This document shows positions 21,415 to 24,700 of a stretch of 24,700 nt of DNA, piece after piece. Origin of the DNA: a virus. The stretch spans positions 1 through 24,700 of the IMG/VR virus record IMGVR_UViG_3300032820_000114, one strand, 5' to 3'. A program made the translations under genes and the position numbers. A model generated the notes under the pieces. It was given only the letters and a program-made list of their open reading frames with translations, ran no database searches and was not told the origin of the DNA. The stretch's first letter is position 1. Each line of letters starts with the position of its first letter.

Positions 21415-21848
21415 TCCACTATATCCACTTTAATTTCGGCATTCCGCAAAAACCATTCTGCTTTTTCCTGAAGATACCATGTCCTAGCTACTATGCGCTT
21501 TATCTTAGAGTTGCAAATTGCCTTGGCACATTGGACACAAGGCGTAGTAGTTAAATAACAGGTTAGATTATCATCAGACCGTAGCTGTAATAGCGCATTG
21601 ATTTCTGCGTGAACTGCTATACATTCGTCTAGACCTTCACCGCTAGGGTAATCAACTCCTTCACAGGGTTCATCCGTACAATGCAGAAATTTAATGGGTA
21701 CGCCATTATAGCCTGTAGCTACTATATGGTTCTGAGAATCGACTAAGACGCATCCTACTGCCCTTCGCTGGCAAGTGGCTCGTTTAGCAACCAACTCTGC
21801 CAGTTCCAAGCAGTAGGAATCAAAGTCTATTCTATTAGAAGAGGTCAC
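21408..21848 (-). CDS. Deoxycytidylate (dCMP) deaminase
   Basis: This enzyme converts dCMP to dUMP, the precursor of dTMP. From a GTG at 21848 it is 146 residues. Zinc motifs are H80-A-E82 (CIAVHAEINALL) and P103-C104-x2-C107 (TTPCVQCAKAI). QRRAVGCVLVD and ATGYNGVP are also family-typical. The insert CTDEPCEGVDYPSGEG before the HAE helix is seen in ComE-type dCMP deaminases. ATG codons at 21857 and 21902 also exist, but AAAGAGG (21864-21858) sits nine bases before the GTG, abuts the ATG at 21857 and lies within any longer reading, so GTG is preferred. No thymidylate synthase lies in the window; the product may feed the host enzyme or a phage enzyme elsewhere. Confidence 0.88.
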   Translation of the reverse strand: MTSSNRIDFDSYCLELAELVAKRATCQRRAVGCVLVDSQNHIVATGYNGVPIKFLHCTDEPCEGVDYPSGEGLDECIAVHAEINALLQLRSDDNLTCYLTTTPCVQCAKAICNSKIKRIVARTWYLQEKAEWFLRNAEIKVDIVEC

Positions 21849-22533
21849 CCAAACCATCCTCTTTAGAAGTACCATTAGCAATAGTGGGGGCATGTTCTCC
21901 ATCTACAGAACCACCATAGCGTTCCATCAAATAGCTATGTACGCTATCCAATTCCGCTGCCTCATCACCCTTCTCTGAAGGTATTTCTAAGGCACGGGAA
22001 GTGGCTGTAATGCTGTAAGAAGTGTCCGTAGCACCAGAACCAGTACGTTTAATCCTAAGCACACCCTTGTCCAAGCTACCCCAATCCTCGTACACCTCTA
22101 CCAATTGGTTCCACACGTAGTCACTACGCCCAAAACCAAGGGGTATAATGCGAAAGTCATTAATGGTTTCCTTGAACAGTTTTTTCCCGCCAGGGCCATC
22201 TACGCTTTCCCACTCCTCGTTCCGCTTTTCATCATGCATAATTTCATATACAAAAGCCCAGAACGCAAATTTATGGGAAGGGCGTACATCATCAGGTACT
22301 GCGGATTGGTCTATCCCATCGTCCCTAAGAACGTTTGTCCAACGATTGTTTTGCCTAAATGTATACATGTAGTATTCATCTAGGGAACTGTCTCCCTCTT
22401 CACCAGTAGCAATAGAGGTTAGGAAGATTTGGTCACCGTCTTTCAACCAAATTTCCTTGCCAGGGGTAAATGTGGTTCCTGCACCACTTCGATAGTCGTC
22501 CCTAAGTTGTTGTATTTTTGCTATACCACTCAT
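21835..22533 (-). CDS. ssb: Single-stranded DNA-binding protein
   Basis: This 232-residue protein resembles a widespread phage ssDNA-binding family. It has KDGDQIFLTSIATGEE (31-46), HKFAFWAFVYEIMH (87-100), KETINDFRIIPLGFG (121-135), and LDKGVLRIKRTGSGATDTSY (154-173). The last 45 residues are disordered and acidic, ending DGLGDLF, the kind of acidic and aromatic tail by which SSBs hold partner proteins. The position between primase and polymerase supports the role. AAGGAG lies seven bases before the ATG. The tail-coding DNA also contains the ribosome-binding site and start of the dCMP deaminase gene. Confidence 0.75.
   Translation of the reverse strand: MSGIAKIQQLRDDYRSGAGTTFTPGKEIWLKDGDQIFLTSIATGEEGDSSLDEYYMYTFRQNNRWTNVLRDDGIDQSAVPDDVRPSHKFAFWAFVYEIMHDEKRNEEWESVDGPGGKKLFKETINDFRIIPLGFGRSDYVWNQLVEVYEDWGSLDKGVLRIKRTGSGATDTSYSITATSRALEIPSEKGDEAAELDSVHSYLMERYGGSVDGEHAPTIANGTSKEDGLGDLF
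21858..21864 (-). promoter_or_regulatory. Ribosome-binding site that sets the GTG start of dCMP deaminase
   Basis: AAAGAGG on the minus strand, inside the SSB tail codons, lies nine bases before the GTG at 21848. It abuts the ATG at 21857, which therefore cannot use it well. Translation of the deaminase is probably coupled to that of the SSB. Confidence 0.5.
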
Positions 22534-22546
22534 ATGAGTTCTCCTT

Positions 22547-23413
22547 TTACCAATATTCTCGGTCTTGTATTATTTGTTTCAAGACCTTTGAGTTATGAAT
22601 GTCTTGTACATCTTTATAACCCCTTGGTATTACTATGTATGATACCATATAACTAGGCTCCATGTCAAGTAGGGCTTTATTAATCCCTATCTGACCAGCT
22701 TCATCATTGTCTAAACACAGTATAACTTCCTCAGGATAAAGAGTATTTAAGAGTCTGATTTGTTCCCTGGAGACATGCGCTCCAAGCACAGCCACGGCAG
22801 GGTAGCCATGTTGCCTTAACCACAATGCGTCTAACGCTCCTTCAGTTACATATATTTTCGCAGATTTCTCTAAGAGGTTGCCACCAAACAGTACGGTAGA
22901 TTTCCTGAACCCAGGAGAATACATATACTTTGGAGTAGCTTGTTGTCTACGAGAAATAAACCCTTGTAACTTATTATTAAAATCCTCTACGGGGATAATC
23001 AAATCCCCATATTTATTAACTATGCACCCCACATCTTCTAACACTTCCCTAGTAAAACCTCTACGGAATATCCAATGGTTCTGAGGGATACTTAAACCTT
23101 CTGGTAAGTGAACCTCTTCCACTGGAGTTTCTACTATACTACTCAGTTCATCCCAGAAATCCAGTGACCACTGAGCAGTATCCAATTCAGATTCTACTTC
23201 GTTCCAAGGAACTCCTAAATGTTTTTGCATGAAATACTTTAGGCTACCTTGACCGCAGCCCCGAAAGCAAATCCATAAACCTTTAGTTGTATTGATTGCA
23301 CAGGAAGGAACTGAGTCCACATGGAACGGGCATAGAATATTAAATTCATCCTTATCTATAGGGACATCAAATCCATGTGTTATCAATATTTGGTTCCAAT
23401 CAGTTGCTATCAT
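22547..23413 (-). CDS. DnaG-like primase (zinc finger plus TOPRIM)
   Basis: This 288-residue protein makes RNA primers for lagging-strand synthesis. The N-terminal zinc-binding domain has C28, H31, C49 and C53 (CPFH, then CFRGC). A linker follows, then the TOPRIM domain from about 185: YVTEGALDAL with E191, then LGAHVS and ILCLDNDEAG with D235 and D237. GRQ-type sequence (LQGFISRRQQATPKYMYSPG) precedes it, as in DnaG. It is shorter than bacterial DnaG and lacks a helicase-binding C-domain. The helicase is a separate protein encoded just upstream, its stop overlapping this start (TGATG). Confidence 0.9.
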   Translation of the reverse strand: MIATDWNQILITHGFDVPIDKDEFNILCPFHVDSVPSCAINTTKGLWICFRGCGQGSLKYFMQKHLGVPWNEVESELDTAQWSLDFWDELSSIVETPVEEVHLPEGLSIPQNHWIFRRGFTREVLEDVGCIVNKYGDLIIPVEDFNNKLQGFISRRQQATPKYMYSPGFRKSTVLFGGNLLEKSAKIYVTEGALDALWLRQHGYPAVAVLGAHVSREQIRLLNTLYPEEVILCLDNDEAGQIGINKALLDMEPSYMVSYIVIPRGYKDVQDIHNSKVLKQIIQDREYW

Positions 23414-24672
23414 CAGAAATCAGTAGCCCACACATAATCAGGAATTTCTTTAATATCACCACAATCTACATCCCATTGCATAACAGCAATGTCTGATGGT
23501 AACTCTCCATCCCTATACTTCTGGTATTGAATTATACGCTTATCGTCAGCGTCTTCCATCTTACACATTCCTAATGCTACATCTGCTGCTCTAATCAGAG
23601 CATCGCCAAACGCTACTTGGTCAGCCCTTGGTGGCACAAACATATTAGAGGCATCCCTATTAGCCTGAGTAGAAACCATTATAGCCGTATCCATAGCAAG
23701 GCACAAGTTTTTTAATCCATAGAACAAGGCATGAGATTGTTCCCACATAGCCTTTTTACTCTCACTCTGAGATATTAGATATACACCATCTATTACTACA
23801 AACTCAGGATTATGTTTACGAATCAAAGAAGCAATAGCTTCTAGAGAAATAGTAGATTGTCCTACTATATGGTCACATACTAGCAACGATTTACTGTTGG
23901 CCTGTTCCTGTAAAAACTTAGCGTATACCGCCTCATCAATAGGTTCTCCAGAACGTAAAGCTTTGTGGGAAAGTTTGTAACCAGTCAACGCTCCTAATAC
24001 TACATCTATCCGTAAGCTAATAGCGGAGATAGGCATTTCAGTAGAAATAAGAAGGGTTTTCTTACCTTGCATCATAGCAGTTACAGCAGAGTGTACCATT
24101 AACCAAGTCTTGCCTACTGTAGGTCTAGCAAATACTGCTATCAATTCTCCTGGCATCCAGCCTACACCAGTTCCATTCAGAGCTTTAAAAGATGTGGCTA
24201 CACCCATTAAGCCCTCTCCCATTTTCCGTTGCTTAGTACGTTCTCTCCACTCGCCTAATCTGTCAGTGGAACCCTCATCATATATAGTTATGTCTTCATC
24301 ATAAGCAACCTCAATATCAGTCAGGCTGGTCATTATAGAAGAGAGGGCTTGCTTCGGATTTTCCTGCACAACATCTTTCTGAGTACGAACAGCAGAAATA
24401 ATTTGTCTCTGCAACACTTGATTTTTAAAGCAATCCATCGCATAGTCAAAGTTAACACTTTGAGCTTCTGGGTGTAATCCAATGGGTTTATATTCTTGAA
24501 CGAGGGTTTCTGGAGAAGGAAATTCCCCATATTTATCGAAGTGGTTTACAACAAATTTATATACTTCACCAAACTTAGCAAAGTCCTTTGCTGTATGTTT
24601 AAACTCCCTTAAACTTCTTTTGTTATCTAGGCCAAAGATGATTGCTGATTCAATGAACTCAAAACTCTCCAT
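23413..24672 (-). CDS. Replicative DnaB-like helicase
   Basis: This 419-residue hexameric-type helicase unwinds DNA at the fork. The N-terminal 120 residues are a helical domain like DnaB's (FGEVYKFVVNHFDKYGEFPS). The RecA-like motor has Walker A with G187-K188-T189 (FARPTVGKTW), the sequence LLISTEMP (207-214) matching DnaB motif H1a, Walker B FVVIDG (291-296), and VSTQANRDA (333-341), the DnaB H3 region. The C-terminal strands IQYQKYRDGE (381-390) match the DnaB arginine-finger region, with K385 and R387 as in the usual K-x-R pattern. GAGG lies about six bases before the ATG. It is the first gene of the replication group seen here. Confidence 0.9.
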   Translation of the reverse strand: MESFEFIESAIIFGLDNKRSLREFKHTAKDFAKFGEVYKFVVNHFDKYGEFPSPETLVQEYKPIGLHPEAQSVNFDYAMDCFKNQVLQRQIISAVRTQKDVVQENPKQALSSIMTSLTDIEVAYDEDITIYDEGSTDRLGEWRERTKQRKMGEGLMGVATSFKALNGTGVGWMPGELIAVFARPTVGKTWLMVHSAVTAMMQGKKTLLISTEMPISAISLRIDVVLGALTGYKLSHKALRSGEPIDEAVYAKFLQEQANSKSLLVCDHIVGQSTISLEAIASLIRKHNPEFVVIDGVYLISQSESKKAMWEQSHALFYGLKNLCLAMDTAIMVSTQANRDASNMFVPPRADQVAFGDALIRAADVALGMCKMEDADDKRIIQYQKYRDGELPSDIAVMQWDVDCGDIKEIPDYVWATDF

Positions 24673-24700
24673 TACTATCCTCTATATAAAATTCTGTTGG

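Noticed and set aside
24673-24700. TATATAG near the right edge as a promoter of the helicase gene
   Set aside because: Only 28 bases are visible and no -35 can be assessed.

Overview
This window reads as the packaging, head and replication part of the genome of a tailed double-stranded DNA bacteriophage (Caudoviricetes). All genes recognised lie on the minus strand, so the map reads from right (24700) to left (1). Genes are packed with overlaps of a few bases or gaps of tens of bases. Most starts have a good Shine-Dalgarno sequence (AAGGAG/GAGG), which points to a bacterial host. The sequence is AT-rich by eye. I see no integrase, repressor, tRNA, CRISPR array, rRNA or insertion sequence, and I cannot name the host.

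Right part (about 24.7 to 16.2 kb), replication, nucleotide metabolism and recombination. In order: DnaB-type helicase, zinc-finger/TOPRIM primase, ssDNA-binding protein with an acidic tail, dCMP deaminase, family A DNA polymerase with a proofreading domain, an Nmad1/DUF1599-like protein, a protein with two PD-(D/E)XK-like domains, a small unknown, a MazG-like pyrophosphohydrolase, a RecA/UvsX-type recombinase and a DUF559-type nuclease.

Middle part (about 16.3 to 13.3 kb). A Cas4/RecB-like Fe-S nuclease, a small unknown, a TrpF-like TIM-barrel protein that keeps the phosphate-binding loops and general-acid Asp but lacks the N-terminal catalytic Cys, a coiled-coil unknown, a RuvC-like resolvase and a Cys-containing unknown. 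The TrpF-like protein is the least expected gene here and the best candidate for new biochemistry.

Left part (about 13.3 kb to 1), packaging and head. Small and large terminase, then a class II ribonucleotide reductase (nrdJ) sitting between terminase and head genes, a coiled-coil protein, portal, a protein with a HiPIP-like Cys pattern and a hydrophobic segment, a zinc-ribbon ORF that overlaps an HTH-metallophosphoesterase by 179 bases, a small unknown, an HK97-gp10-like protein, another small unknown, an acidic scaffold, the major capsid protein, a holin-like membrane protein, a jelly-roll virion protein, and the first 24 codons of another gene at the edge.

Two candidate phage promoters share the 13-mer TAGTATAATAAAG. 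One follows nrdJ, ahead of the portal group. The other is in the 171-base gap ahead of scaffold and capsid, where the transcript could also fold into a two-tier hairpin directly upstream of the ribosome-binding site. A terminator-like hairpin follows the capsid gene. Together these suggest that scaffold and capsid form a separately controlled, highly expressed unit. Functions are inferred from motifs seen in the translations; no database search was run.
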